Below are positions 7,575-17,333 of a DNA stretch of 32,865 bases, one piece after another. The stretch spans positions 1 to 32,865 of the forward strand of contig NZ_NIBG01000033.1 in the NCBI RefSeq assembly GCF_002270055.1, read 5' to 3'. Under the pieces are notes generated by a model, which did no database searches, was not told where the DNA came from, and worked only from the letters and a program-made list of their open reading frames with translations. The DNA is from Anaeromicrobium sediminis. Lineage in GTDB: Bacteria; Bacillota; Clostridia; Peptostreptococcales; Thermotaleaceae. How positions within the stretch are numbered: the stretch's first letter is position 1; each line of letters starts with the position of its first letter. Position numbers and translations under genes: made by a program.

Positions 7575-10500
7575 ATGGAGAAGAGACTATGGCAGGGTGT
7601 AGTATTATTAGTATTTGTAATAATGATTTGCAATATTATTTCTCCAACCTATTTTGTTAATGCAGAAGATAATGTCATAGATAAGATCCAATGGCGCGGT
7701 TTGGGACATATAGATGATTGGGTTATAGATATAGAGAATAAATATATATATGCCATAAGAGGGTCTTCATCTTGGATAGGTAGACCTTATAATGATACCT
7801 TAATAATAGTGGATACTAAAGAATTTAAGGTAGTTAATGAAGTAGAGCTAGGTGGTAATGCTGTAGATGTGGAAATGGAAGGTAATAAGTTATATTTTAC
7901 TTTGATTGATAAGAATACGATAGTAGAATATGATATTTCAACTAAAAGTATTTCCAATGAAATAGCTGTAGAGGAAAAGCCTTCTAGCTTATCAGTATAT
8001 AATGGAAAGATTTTTTATGGAACTAAAATGGGTTATGATTCTGCCATTTATGTCTATGATATTTTAAAAAAGACTAATGAAAAAATTATAGTTAAAGATG
8101 GAAATAGTATACGAAGACATTATAATCCAAAGCTTTCCATAGATGAAAATACAGGTATTTTATATACAAGTGATATATATTTGCATGGAATAGATACTAA
8201 TAACTACAATATAGTTTATGAATCAAAGGAATCAGACGGTGGAAAAGGAATCATAATAGATGGCAATAATGTGTTATATGGACACAATAATTATGACCTA
8301 TCTTTAGATATGATTAATGGAAAATACATTTTTTATAAAGAGGAAAACCAAATTTTACATGGAGATAAAATAACTAATGTTTTACATGTAAATGACAAGT
8401 ATGTATTTACAGAATGGGCAATATTTAATAGACATAACTTTGTTAAGGTAAAGGACTTGCCATTTCAAGCCACTCATGTCATAACTGATGGGGATTATGT
8501 GTATATGTATATAAATGAAAGATACAGTGCACGAATTGAAAGAGAAAAGATTAGTTCATTAGAAGAGGATACTAATACTAAATGGAGTGGAAAGGAACTT
8601 ACAGAATGGGTATTAGATGAAGATAGAGGATATATATATGGTATATCCAAATGGGAAAATAGGCTTTTGTTTATTAATAAGGATACTTTGGAAATAGAAG
8701 ATGAATTAATAATCTTTTCAGATCCCACTGACATTAAATTAGATAATGGAAAACTATATATTGCATTATCAGGAAGCAATAAAATATCCGTAATAGATAT
8801 AGCTACTAAAAGTGTATATAAGGAGATAAAAACAGAGTATAGACCTTATAAATTGGCTAAGTATGGTGAAAAGATATATTATACTGAAGAAGGCCTAGCA
8901 CCAATGCATGAATACGATTTGACTAATGATTCAGAAAAGAGCTTTGTTGCTAACTCGGAAAGAATTATAGTGAAAGTTTATAGGGATGCACAAATATTAA
9001 TAGATAATGATAAAGGAATTATGTATGTAGGAACAGATGATTTACATGCCATAGATTTAAAAAATTATAGTTTGTTAAGAGCAACTGGGGATCATCATTA
9101 TGGTAGCATTGGAGATTGGTCAGATAAAGTATTTATACAAGGTGGTGAAATATTCTACGGGAGGAAAAGGCTTGATAAAGATAATATGCATATTAAGGGA
9201 ACTTATTATGAAACCATAGTTTGTGTAAAGGATGATTATATTTTATCAAATAGTGCCGTATATGATAAAAAGAGTTTTTTAAAGATTGGAGATCTACCCT
9301 TTAAGTCATTTCTAACTCTTATGGATAGTAATCATGTTATCTATTATCATGATAGATTCACTGATTCTATTAAAAAGATGGATTTAAAGTCTATATCTCT
9401 AGAAAAACCGGTAAACTATTACAACTCACAAGCTGAACTTCCTGTTGACATGGAAATTAAAAATTGGATGTATAGTGAAAAAAATGATTGCATCTACGCT
9501 ATATCAACTGTTACTGGTAAGTTGTTGACTATAGATCCTAAAAACTTAACGATAAAGAATGAGCGGTATGTAGGGGAAAAACCATTTGATATGGATATAT
9601 ATGATAATAAGATATATATTACTCTAAAAGGAGAAAGTAAAATAGCCATAATAGACGATATGCACAGGGGAAAGATAAGTAAGATAAGTACAGATGTTAG
9701 ACCCCATCAAATACAAGTAGATGATAAGAATATCTACTATACTGGAGGATATTTTCTTGGATCTGACGATCAAAAGATTTATGTATATGATAGGGAAAAA
9801 GATTATTCATATGCCATAGGTGATGAGGTATATCATAGAGCAGATTTATTAATTGATAGGGATAATGAGATTTTGTATATTGGTAATGAGGGATTTGAGA
9901 AATTAATTGGATTGAGTACAAAAGATTATACAGTTGTAAAAAAATACAAGAGTTCAGAGAACAATAGTAATGAAAACCAGCTCTTTAAAAATGATGAATA
10001 TCTATTTTGGGGTAAATTTCAAGTGAAAACTAGTGATATGACATCAGGTCCATTCCATAATAACCAGGTTGTACATGTTAATGGAAAATATGCATACACT
10101 AAGAAGGGAATAGACGCCTATGAATTTTACTATCAGATGCAGATAGTAGACTTCCCCTTTGACCCGGACCTTGTGTTAACAAGTACTGATGGAGAAGTGT
10201 ATCTTTATAAATATAGGAATAACACTATATATAAATATCCTTCAAAATATGAAATAGACATAAAGCTAAATGATAGTTTAAAAATAGACTTAAATGATAA
10301 GGGCCAATTTGTATTTTCATGGGATGAGGTTCCAAATGCCATAGGATACAATTTGTGGTATGGTACGGATAGAAAAATGTATATTAGTAAAGTAAGTGAT
10401 ACAATAAAGGATAATCATTACGTATCTAAAAGAGACTTTACTAGAAATCATGGTAGGGTAGTGGCCTTTGGTGTTACTCCTATTATGAAGGAAGCCTCCT

Positions 10501-11834
10501 ATGATATTGTAAAGATTGATATGAAGGATGTAGATATAGAGAAATTTGTTTCTATTAAGACGGGAACAAACGGTGAGCAATCTGTGGACGAGAATAGTAT
10601 TGACTTAAGATTTATATCGAAATTTTTTCAGGTGCCTGTTGGAGATTTGGAAACGGTAGGTTTTTTCAATATAGATGAAACTTTATTTAATTATGGAATA
10701 GAAAAGTTAGATAAAAATAAGGATACTATTGAGTTAAATACTGATTTAGATTATGATAGATTTCATGTGAAACTTTCAGCTGGTATTTATCATAATCTTT
10801 ATGAAAAGGAAAAGGATAAGAAACTTAAAATAAATACTCCAAGAGGTAAATATATATGGCCAATCTCATTGACTAATTTATCAGAGATTACAGTTAATCC
10901 TAAAACTTCTAGTATGGATATATCCATTAGACGAGAGTTTAGAAAAAATCTAGAGAAAATAACTCATGATATGTTTAATCTAAATCTCTCCGTTATAGGA
11001 GAACCTATTAGATTTATGATAGAAGGATTAACAGAAGAGGCGAATATAAGTGTAGATACCTTTAGTAAAGGTGAATTTCAATGTTGGATTCCCCTAGAAG
11101 AAGAAGCTGATAAATCTGAACTAGTAGGAATGTTTTATGATTTAAAAACTGAAAAATATAAGGAAGTTCCCACAAAATTTCGCATGGATAGTGAAGGGAA
11201 ATGGTGGGCTGTATTTGATCAAAATACCAATGGAACATATTTCTTAGTTAAACATGGCCGTATCTTTAAAGATGTGAAAAATCACTGGGCTGAGGATGAT
11301 ATTAATCTACTTGCATCAAATCTTATTGTAAGTGGTATGCCTGATGGAAGGTTTATGCCTGATAAAGATATAACTAGAGCTCAATATGTTACCATGTTAA
11401 TAAATGCATTAGGAGTAGAACCTAAAATTGATTCAAATGATTCTTCGAAAGTCTTTAAAGATGTAGAGGGAGATGAATGGTTTGCCCAAACTGTGAAAAC
11501 AGCAGTAGATCTAGGCCTTGTGACAGGATATGGTGATAAAACATTTAGACCTAATAAACTCATTAGTCGTGAAGAAATGTCAGTTATTATTGTAAAGGCA
11601 TTAAAACTCCTAGAGGTAGGAAAATCAGAGGGAAATGAGGAAGTATTAAAATACTTTAAAGATTCAAAGAATATTGGCGCATGGGCAAAGGAAAGTGCAA
11701 CCATTGCAGTTGAAAATGGACTTATAAGGGGAGATGAAAAGGGGTTCTTTAATCCTAAGGACTATGCTACCCGTGCACAATGTGCCGTTGTAACAAAGAA
11801 ATTATTAGAAAAAGCAAAGCTAATAGAAGAATAA
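7575..11834 (+). CDS. Large secreted SLH-domain protein with beta-propeller-like repeats (paralogue 2)
   Basis: A 1419-aa protein from ATG 7575 behind GAAAGGAG, with the same architecture as its upstream neighbour. It has a signal peptide (hydrophobic core, then NAED near residue 32) and three propeller-like blocks opening with DDWVIDIENKYIY, TEWVLDEDRGYIYG and KNWMYSEKNDCIY. It also has an FN3-like FSWDEVPNAIGYNLWYGTD segment and three C-terminal SLH domains (from about 1230: FKDVKNHWAEDD, FKDVEGDEWFA, FKDSKNIGAWA). Long identical words shared with paralogue 1, including SWDEVPNAIGYNLWY and NLLAS, show an ancient tandem duplication. Divergence is concentrated in the first propeller block and in insertions. 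The upstream GTG 7542 lies in the copied leader and is not needed. The function of this pair is unknown. Confidence 0.88.
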   Translation: MEKRLWQGVVLLVFVIMICNIISPTYFVNAEDNVIDKIQWRGLGHIDDWVIDIENKYIYAIRGSSSWIGRPYNDTLIIVDTKEFKVVNEVELGGNAVDVEMEGNKLYFTLIDKNTIVEYDISTKSISNEIAVEEKPSSLSVYNGKIFYGTKMGYDSAIYVYDILKKTNEKIIVKDGNSIRRHYNPKLSIDENTGILYTSDIYLHGIDTNNYNIVYESKESDGGKGIIIDGNNVLYGHNNYDLSLDMINGKYIFYKEENQILHGDKITNVLHVNDKYVFTEWAIFNRHNFVKVKDLPFQATHVITDGDYVYMYINERYSARIEREKISSLEEDTNTKWSGKELTEWVLDEDRGYIYGISKWENRLLFINKDTLEIEDELIIFSDPTDIKLDNGKLYIALSGSNKISVIDIATKSVYKEIKTEYRPYKLAKYGEKIYYTEEGLAPMHEYDLTNDSEKSFVANSERIIVKVYRDAQILIDNDKGIMYVGTDDLHAIDLKNYSLLRATGDHHYGSIGDWSDKVFIQGGEIFYGRKRLDKDNMHIKGTYYETIVCVKDDYILSNSAVYDKKSFLKIGDLPFKSFLTLMDSNHVIYYHDRFTDSIKKMDLKSISLEKPVNYYNSQAELPVDMEIKNWMYSEKNDCIYAISTVTGKLLTIDPKNLTIKNERYVGEKPFDMDIYDNKIYITLKGESKIAIIDDMHRGKISKISTDVRPHQIQVDDKNIYYTGGYFLGSDDQKIYVYDREKDYSYAIGDEVYHRADLLIDRDNEILYIGNEGFEKLIGLSTKDYTVVKKYKSSENNSNENQLFKNDEYLFWGKFQVKTSDMTSGPFHNNQVVHVNGKYAYTKKGIDAYEFYYQMQIVDFPFDPDLVLTSTDGEVYLYKYRNNTIYKYPSKYEIDIKLNDSLKIDLNDKGQFVFSWDEVPNAIGYNLWYGTDRKMYISKVSDTIKDNHYVSKRDFTRNHGRVVAFGVTPIMKEASYDIVKIDMKDVDIEKFVSIKTGTNGEQSVDENSIDLRFISKFFQVPVGDLETVGFFNIDETLFNYGIEKLDKNKDTIELNTDLDYDRFHVKLSAGIYHNLYEKEKDKKLKINTPRGKYIWPISLTNLSEITVNPKTSSMDISIRREFRKNLEKITHDMFNLNLSVIGEPIRFMIEGLTEEANISVDTFSKGEFQCWIPLEEEADKSELVGMFYDLKTEKYKEVPTKFRMDSEGKWWAVFDQNTNGTYFLVKHGRIFKDVKNHWAEDDINLLASNLIVSGMPDGRFMPDKDITRAQYVTMLINALGVEPKIDSNDSSKVFKDVEGDEWFAQTVKTAVDLGLVTGYGDKTFRPNKLISREEMSVIIVKALKLLEVGKSEGNEEVLKYFKDSKNIGAWAKESATIAVENGLIRGDEKGFFNPKDYATRAQCAVVTKKLLEKAKLIEE

Positions 11835-11852
11835 TGAAAGTAAATTTGTAAA

Positions 11853-11886
11853 AAAGACAGGCTATCGAGCCTGTCTTTATTTTTTT
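11853..11886. terminator. Bidirectional intrinsic terminator
   Basis: A perfect 11-bp stem, AAAGACAGGCT with AGCCTGTCTTT (11853-11863 / 11868-11878), and a 4-nt ATCG loop. A U run follows on both strands. It sits between convergent genes and can serve both. Confidence 0.85.
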
Positions 11887-11897
11887 ATGTAGATTGA

Positions 11898-13712
11898 TTA
11901 AGATGCTATTTCATTTTTAGCTAGAAGATCTAAAAATACATCAACTATTCTTTCATCAAATTGAGTTCCTTTGCCTAACTGAAGTTGTGTAATGGCTTCT
12001 TCTGTTGTTAAGGGATCTTTTCTGTAAGGTCTGGTACTTGTCATGGCATCATATGCATCTGCAACTATTAGTATTTTTGCTAATATATTAATTTCATCTC
12101 CTTTTAATTGAAGGGGATATCCTTTACCGTCAATACGTTCATGATGTTGGAGTAAGATATTTCTACTTTCTTCAAGAAAATCTACAGCTTTTAGGATATT
12201 ATAGCCAATTTGAGGGTGTTCCTGGATTAATTTAAACTCTTCATCTGTTAACTTGCCCTCTTTATTAATAATAGAAGTTGGAATACCTATTTTTCCTATG
12301 TCATGGAGAATACTAGCAAATTCAAGGACGTTGATCTTTGTTTGGCTCATGTTCAGTTCTTTGGCAATGCTTATTGAATAATTTCTAACTCGGTCACAGT
12401 GACCATGTGTATATTTGTCATTTGCCTCAATAGAATTTGCAAGAACTTTAACTGTTGAAAGATAATTTTTTCTCACTTCATCTAGAAGGTTTAATAGTTC
12501 TTCATTCATGGCTTCTGTCTCTTCAGAATAAGCAAGAAGTTCTTCTTTTTGTGATAATATTTCCTTATTTTTGTCTACAAGCTCTTGAACATGAATGTTC
12601 CTTTCTTCAAGAAGGTCCCTGATTTTCTGGATCATATTATTAAAATTTTCACCTAGAATCTTAAATTCATCCTTTGATTTGATTTTTACACGAACATTAA
12701 AATCATTATGGGTAGATACTTGATTAATTACTTTCATCATATTATTTACAGGATTGATGATAATGGAGGATAAAAAATAACCTATTATTAAAGTTATGAT
12801 CATACTAAATATGCCAATAGAAATGAATCTATTTTTTATGGGAGCAACTTCCTTATCAATGTTTATTGGATTCACTCCTACAAGTTTCCATTGCGTATTG
12901 GGTACTGTTAGATAAGAGATAACTACTTTTTCATTATTCCATGTATGTATATCTGTTCCTTGTTCATTAGAAAGGATTGTTTTTACCCACTCTTTATCAC
13001 TTATATTCTTTGTAAGCATTTTGTTATCTGGGTGAGCATAAACATCTCCATTCTTACTAAGAAGCATAAGATAACCATTTTCGCCAAATTGAATATCATT
13101 AATAATATCTGAGAATTTTTTTAATTTGATATCCATACCTAGTACACCCACTAGGTGATCATCCTTGTGAACAGCTTTTGCTACAGTTACAATAACATTT
13201 CCAAGTTCACCTGCATCCACATAGGGTTCTGTCCAAATGATTTTATTATTATTTTTTACTGTAGCCTGATACCATTCTCTAGTTCGGCAGTCATAATCAT
13301 CAGGCATGGTGGAGTCTATAGGCGTAATAAAAATGGAACCATCTTCTTCTACACCTAAATATATCCAAGCGATATCAGGGCTTGAACTAGCATAGCCTGT
13401 CCATTGGTCTGATATGGGTTTGAAATGTTTAGGGATAGATGTAACCATTTTAGGTTGATTAGCATGATTGCGATAATTTTTCAATTCATCCTTTGAAGTC
13501 CAATAATTAATAATATACTCCATATCATACATAAAATTTTTCAAGAAATAATCATTTACATTTTGTAAAGTTTTATAATTACTTAATTTTATTTGATTAA
13601 TTACTATTTCTTTTGAGTCATCGTAGGTTAAAAATCCTAATGTTGTAACAGAGATAATAATTAATATGAGCATTATAATAGTGATTTTACTTCTAATCTT
13701 TATTCTCAACAA
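11898..13712 (-). CDS. Membrane HD-GYP c-di-GMP phosphodiesterase with dCache sensor
   Basis: A 604-aa protein. One membrane segment (about 10-30), a double-Cache extracellular domain (with DCRTREWYQATV and VVTVAKAVHKDDHLVGVLGMD) and a second membrane segment (about 297-318) are followed by a HAMP domain, a coiled coil (about 370-420) and a C-terminal HD-GYP domain. The HD-GYP signatures are complete: YTHGHCDRV near 432, LHDIGKIGIP near 470, HHERIDGKGYP and ADAYDAMTSTRPYR. It should therefore hydrolyse c-di-GMP in response to an extracellular small ligand. The gene starts with TTG, and two TTGs in a row (13712 and 13709) follow AAGGAGG. The second has the better spacing. It is convergent with the SLH gene. 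Confidence 0.9.
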   Translation of the reverse strand: MLRIKIRSKITIIMLILIIISVTTLGFLTYDDSKEIVINQIKLSNYKTLQNVNDYFLKNFMYDMEYIINYWTSKDELKNYRNHANQPKMVTSIPKHFKPISDQWTGYASSSPDIAWIYLGVEEDGSIFITPIDSTMPDDYDCRTREWYQATVKNNNKIIWTEPYVDAGELGNVIVTVAKAVHKDDHLVGVLGMDIKLKKFSDIINDIQFGENGYLMLLSKNGDVYAHPDNKMLTKNISDKEWVKTILSNEQGTDIHTWNNEKVVISYLTVPNTQWKLVGVNPINIDKEVAPIKNRFISIGIFSMIITLIIGYFLSSIIINPVNNMMKVINQVSTHNDFNVRVKIKSKDEFKILGENFNNMIQKIRDLLEERNIHVQELVDKNKEILSQKEELLAYSEETEAMNEELLNLLDEVRKNYLSTVKVLANSIEANDKYTHGHCDRVRNYSISIAKELNMSQTKINVLEFASILHDIGKIGIPTSIINKEGKLTDEEFKLIQEHPQIGYNILKAVDFLEESRNILLQHHERIDGKGYPLQLKGDEINILAKILIVADAYDAMTSTRPYRKDPLTTEEAITQLQLGKGTQFDERIVDVFLDLLAKNEIAS

Positions 13713-14015
13713 GTTTCCTCCTTATGTTTTTCAATATAATGAAAAATTGAGACAAATATAATACTTTGATATTTATTTATAATATCCTTCAAAAATACTG
13801 GAAGTTTTTTTACTTAGAAAAAATATATAATAGGTATTTTTATTAACTATCCATAATAATTATTAAAAAAATCAAAAATATTCATCAAACTATAACAAAG
13901 AAATTCACAGATCAATAGAGTATATTTCTAAGTAAGATTGACTTATCATGTAGCACAGAAGTTGATGAAACACATGGGTTTGAAAACAAAAATTCATAAA
14001 TAAGGGGGAAAAGAA
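13713..14015. other. Divergent intergenic region
   Basis: 303 bp between the minus-strand HD-GYP gene and the plus-strand permease gene, very AT-rich. I see no PyrR-binding loop, purine riboswitch or convincing -35/-10 pair. A promoter must lie here in each direction, but I cannot place either. Confidence 0.35.
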
Positions 14016-15269
14016 ATGAGTAATGTAAGAAAGAGAAGTAATGCTCCAATTGAGGACATTAGTACCCTGGGGCCACTTAAAGGGATTACCCTTGGTATCC
14101 AACATGTATTCACTCTGTTTGCTTCTACCGTATTGGTTCCCATACTAACAGGCCTTGATATAGGTGTAGCCCTTGTGATGTCTGGTATTGGAACTTTGCT
14201 TTTTCATTTTGTTACGAAGGGGAAAGTACCTGCTTATCTAGGTTCATCCTTTTCATTTATTGCACCAGTCATTCTAGCTGGGGAGTTATACGGTCTTGAT
14301 TATGCTCGAGGAGGTATTGTTGTAGCTGGAATTATTTATATTATTTTCGCATGGCTTATATCCATTTATGGGCCAGAAAAAATACTTCGATATTTTCCAC
14401 CAGTTGTTACTGGTCCCATTATTATCGTAATCAGTATGACTCTTGCTCCTAATGCAATCAAAATGGCATCTCAAGATTGGTTATTATCTATGGTAACATT
14501 AGCTGTTATTATTGGAATATCCATGTATGGTAAAGGATTTTTAAAAATTGTTCCCGTTATTATTGGACTTGGAGCGGGTTATTTATTAGCAGTGATTCTG
14601 GGCAAGATAGACTACTCTCCTATCGCCCAAGCTACCTGGATTGGAGTTCCAAACTTTGCTATGCCTAAGTTTAATTTAGGTGCAATAATGATTGTAGCTC
14701 CTATTGCACTTACCACCGTTGTAGAGCATATAGGAGATGTGTTAGCAATGAGCGGAGTAGTAAAGAAAGATTTAGCTAGAGACCCGGGGATAAATAGAAC
14801 CCTTATTGGAGATGGTTTAGCTACTTCCGTATCAGCCTTTTTTGGTGGCCCAGCAAACACAACCTACTCTCAAAACACAGGGGTTTTAGCCCTTACAAAA
14901 GTATGGGATCCGAAGGTTATGAGAATCGCTGCAGTTATGACAATACTTATAGGATTGATTCCAAAGTTAAATGCTTTTACAAGTACAATTCCTAAGCCTG
15001 TCATCGGAGGTGCTGTAATCATTTTATTTGGAATGATCGCTTCTATAGGTGCTAGAACACTTGTAGACAATAACGTAGATTTTTCAAAATCTAGAAATAT
15101 GATTATTATTGCTGTTATTTTAGTTTTCGGTTTAGGAGGAGCTGTCATTCCTATAAAAATTGGTTATACTGAAGTAAGACTTGTGGGAATGGCCCTTGCT
15201 GCCATGGTAGGTATTATTTTAAATATCATTTTACCTACAGAGTTAGATGAGGAAGAAGTAATCGATTAA
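14016..15269 (+). CDS. NCS2-family nucleobase permease (uracil/xanthine type)
   Basis: A 417-aa integral membrane protein with about 14 hydrophobic segments, starting at ATG 14016 behind AAGGGGG. The TLGPLKGITLGIQHVFTLFA opening, the VVEHIGDVLAMSG motif in segment 8 and the GGPANTTYSQNTGVLALTK motif in segment 10 place it in the NCS2 (SLC23) family near UraA/PyrP. It is a proton-coupled uptake system at the cell membrane. The TM8 glutamate that binds the base in UraA is kept, but the TM10 motif reads SQN where, as I recall, uracil permeases have GEN. SQN is the form seen in xanthine permeases, so the substrate is uncertain. It is a single-gene unit with its own terminator. Confidence 0.85.
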   Translation: MSNVRKRSNAPIEDISTLGPLKGITLGIQHVFTLFASTVLVPILTGLDIGVALVMSGIGTLLFHFVTKGKVPAYLGSSFSFIAPVILAGELYGLDYARGGIVVAGIIYIIFAWLISIYGPEKILRYFPPVVTGPIIIVISMTLAPNAIKMASQDWLLSMVTLAVIIGISMYGKGFLKIVPVIIGLGAGYLLAVILGKIDYSPIAQATWIGVPNFAMPKFNLGAIMIVAPIALTTVVEHIGDVLAMSGVVKKDLARDPGINRTLIGDGLATSVSAFFGGPANTTYSQNTGVLALTKVWDPKVMRIAAVMTILIGLIPKLNAFTSTIPKPVIGGAVIILFGMIASIGARTLVDNNVDFSKSRNMIIIAVILVFGLGGAVIPIKIGYTEVRLVGMALAAMVGIILNIILPTELDEEEVID

Positions 15270-15288
15270 TAATTTAACTATACAAATC

Positions 15289-15337
15289 AAAGGGGAATGT
15301 GGAATCAATTATTTTTGATTTTCATTCCCTTTAAAAT
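15289..15337 (+). terminator. Intrinsic terminator of the permease gene
   Basis: Inverted repeat AAAGGGGAATG / CATTCCCTTT (one bulged G), with a further inner pairing of AATCA and TGATT. It is followed by TTAAAATAT, so the tail is only moderately U-rich. Confidence 0.55.
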
Positions 15338-15422
15338 ATCTAAATAGTCCTTTGTAAGAAGGTGATTGACTATACTTGTTGTGAGAACAATAAAACTTCA
15401 GATGCAATGGAGTTTTATAATT

Positions 15423-17273
15423 TTAAACTTTGTAATCTGGAGTACATGTTCTACATGATGGTTTACCGGGAACATTTCCACTACTAGGATATATTCGCTT
15501 CTGTTGACATTGTTCTTCTAAAGCTTTAGCAAGAACTAGTTCTACAACCCTTGTTTCAGGAGTAGAAAATTCAGGGTCAGCTAAGTTTCTAGATTCAAGT
15601 GGATCTTTAGTGAGGTTATAAAATTCAATTTCATCAGGAACAGGGCGGGTTTTTATAGTAGTAATACATGTAGAGCAAGTGACTCCAGGGGAGACAGGTG
15701 TTGAGCCGCTTTTAGTAACAACTTTATCTTCACAACCTGGGTTACTCCAAAATTGTGGATTATCAAAGTAACGGGAGTATTTCCAAATTTCTTTTTCATT
15801 ATCTTCACCAGTTGGCAGAGCAGTAATAACCGTCTCGATGCTATTTGGTTGTATCACTGAAGTGTATGGAACTCCAAGAAGGGTTGTTTGGTCAATGCCT
15901 TTGGTAAAATTATCATCTGTCATAAAATAAACGGGCTCATCTAAGAATTGATCTTCAACTTTCCCTATAATAAATGGAGATAGATCCTTGCCTACAAGAG
16001 GATGTACTTCAGTGTGATTATTACTAAGAGCCCTCTGAATTACAGCCACATCTATTCCTGCCAGTCCTAGCATAGTAGGTAAAATGTCAACATGGCTAGT
16101 AAGAATATTAGTTGATTCGCGCCCCTTAAAAAGAACAGGGTTATGAACAATAAAAGGTACATGAACTGTCTCTTCATATGCCTGATACCATTTTTGGAAT
16201 AGACCACCATGGGCACCTAGCATTTCGCCATGATCAGATGTGAAAATTACAATAGTATTTTTATAGAATGAAGAGTTTTTTATAGCTCGGATTACTTTCT
16301 GCATGTCCCTATCTACTTTCAGTTGAAGAGTATAGTAAAGCTGTCGGTAAAATAAAGTGTCCTCCAAAGGTTGTAGAGCTTTCGGATAAACCTCTCTGTA
16401 GCTACGTTGAGCTTGTGGCTTAGTGAGTAATAATTCATCAGCTGTAGGGGCTCGAGGAATTTCAGGAACCGATGGGTCGATTTCAAAATTAAATAATGGA
16501 CTAATACGTGTAAAAGCACCAAATAGGGCAATGTCATGGGGATTTACAAATGAGCACATGATAACCCAAGGCTGAGAGTCAAAGTTATTTGAGTTTTGTC
16601 GTTCTTCGTCTAATTGATTAATTAAGTTAACAACTTCTTGAGCGTAGACTATATCACGTCCACTCAAACCAATTGCAGCTGATGAACCTGAATTGCGTGG
16701 ATTACCACCGAAAGGTTCTGGGCCTATCCAGTCATCAAAGCCAAATTCATTAAGACGATTAGCATTAAGATAGATTCTCTCATTCATTGGAACAGGTACA
16801 CCAGTATCAGGATTATAGCTAATATAGGAGTCTTGAGTATCAGGTATCAAAATATCTGCTTGAGAGGCATGCCACTTACCCTTCCAAAATGTTCTATATC
16901 CTGCAGTACGAAAATAGTCACCCATAGTTGGGACAGTATTTGGATCCAACCAAAACATACCGGGTTCAAAATCTACTTTGGCTGCTCCTGTCGTTTGACT
17001 AACTCCGTGGAGTGAGGGATATTGTCCAGTATATAATGTAGTACGACTAGGTGAACAAGCTGTACTTCCAGCATAATGATTATTAAACTCTAGACCGTTA
17101 TCTTTCAACATTTCCTGTGCCCTTAGAAATGTTTTGCGCCAAGCTTTGATTGCATCAGTTTCGTAAACAGGTGGAAAACGATCCTCATCCACTGTAATTA
17201 TGAGGAAGTTAGGTTTGTTTATAGAATTACAATCAGTTGCATCTGTATTATCTTCATATTCGTAATTATTCAT
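15423..17273 (-). CDS. Sulfatase-family hydrolase (Cys-type formylglycine site)
   Basis: A 616-aa alkaline-phosphatase-superfamily sulfatase. I chose ATG 17273 because it follows AGAGGTGATAT. Upstream in-frame codons lack an RBS. The metal site begins at Asp29/Asp31 (ITVDEDRFPP). The activation motif ACSPSRTTLYTGQ puts the formylglycine-forming cysteine at 73, with Arg77. GKWHAS and SDHGEMLGAHGG supply the substrate lysine/histidine and late metal ligands. No signal peptide or membrane segment is visible, so it looks cytoplasmic. The C-terminal 150 residues are unusually cysteine-rich (CSTC, CQQK, CRTC). No maturase (anSME) or sulfate-sugar gene is nearby. Base composition is visibly less AT-rich than its neighbours, which hints at horizontal acquisition. 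The exact substrate cannot be told from the sequence. Confidence 0.82.
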   Translation of the reverse strand: MNNYEYEDNTDATDCNSINKPNFLIITVDEDRFPPVYETDAIKAWRKTFLRAQEMLKDNGLEFNNHYAGSTACSPSRTTLYTGQYPSLHGVSQTTGAAKVDFEPGMFWLDPNTVPTMGDYFRTAGYRTFWKGKWHASQADILIPDTQDSYISYNPDTGVPVPMNERIYLNANRLNEFGFDDWIGPEPFGGNPRNSGSSAAIGLSGRDIVYAQEVVNLINQLDEERQNSNNFDSQPWVIMCSFVNPHDIALFGAFTRISPLFNFEIDPSVPEIPRAPTADELLLTKPQAQRSYREVYPKALQPLEDTLFYRQLYYTLQLKVDRDMQKVIRAIKNSSFYKNTIVIFTSDHGEMLGAHGGLFQKWYQAYEETVHVPFIVHNPVLFKGRESTNILTSHVDILPTMLGLAGIDVAVIQRALSNNHTEVHPLVGKDLSPFIIGKVEDQFLDEPVYFMTDDNFTKGIDQTTLLGVPYTSVIQPNSIETVITALPTGEDNEKEIWKYSRYFDNPQFWSNPGCEDKVVTKSGSTPVSPGVTCSTCITTIKTRPVPDEIEFYNLTKDPLESRNLADPEFSTPETRVVELVLAKALEEQCQQKRIYPSSGNVPGKPSCRTCTPDYKV

Positions 17274-17333
17274 TATATCACCTCTGATGTTTTCTTTATA
17301 TTTCACTATAGTATATGTACACATAATCACTAG

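Noticed and set aside
11381-11704. A 107-codon minus-strand open frame inside the second SLH gene
   Set aside because: It is the antisense shadow of the SLH domains. There is no RBS, and the composition follows the opposite strand.
13713-14015. A PyrR-type attenuator or purine riboswitch before the nucleobase permease
   Set aside because: None of the conserved loops or a terminator/antiterminator pair could be found.
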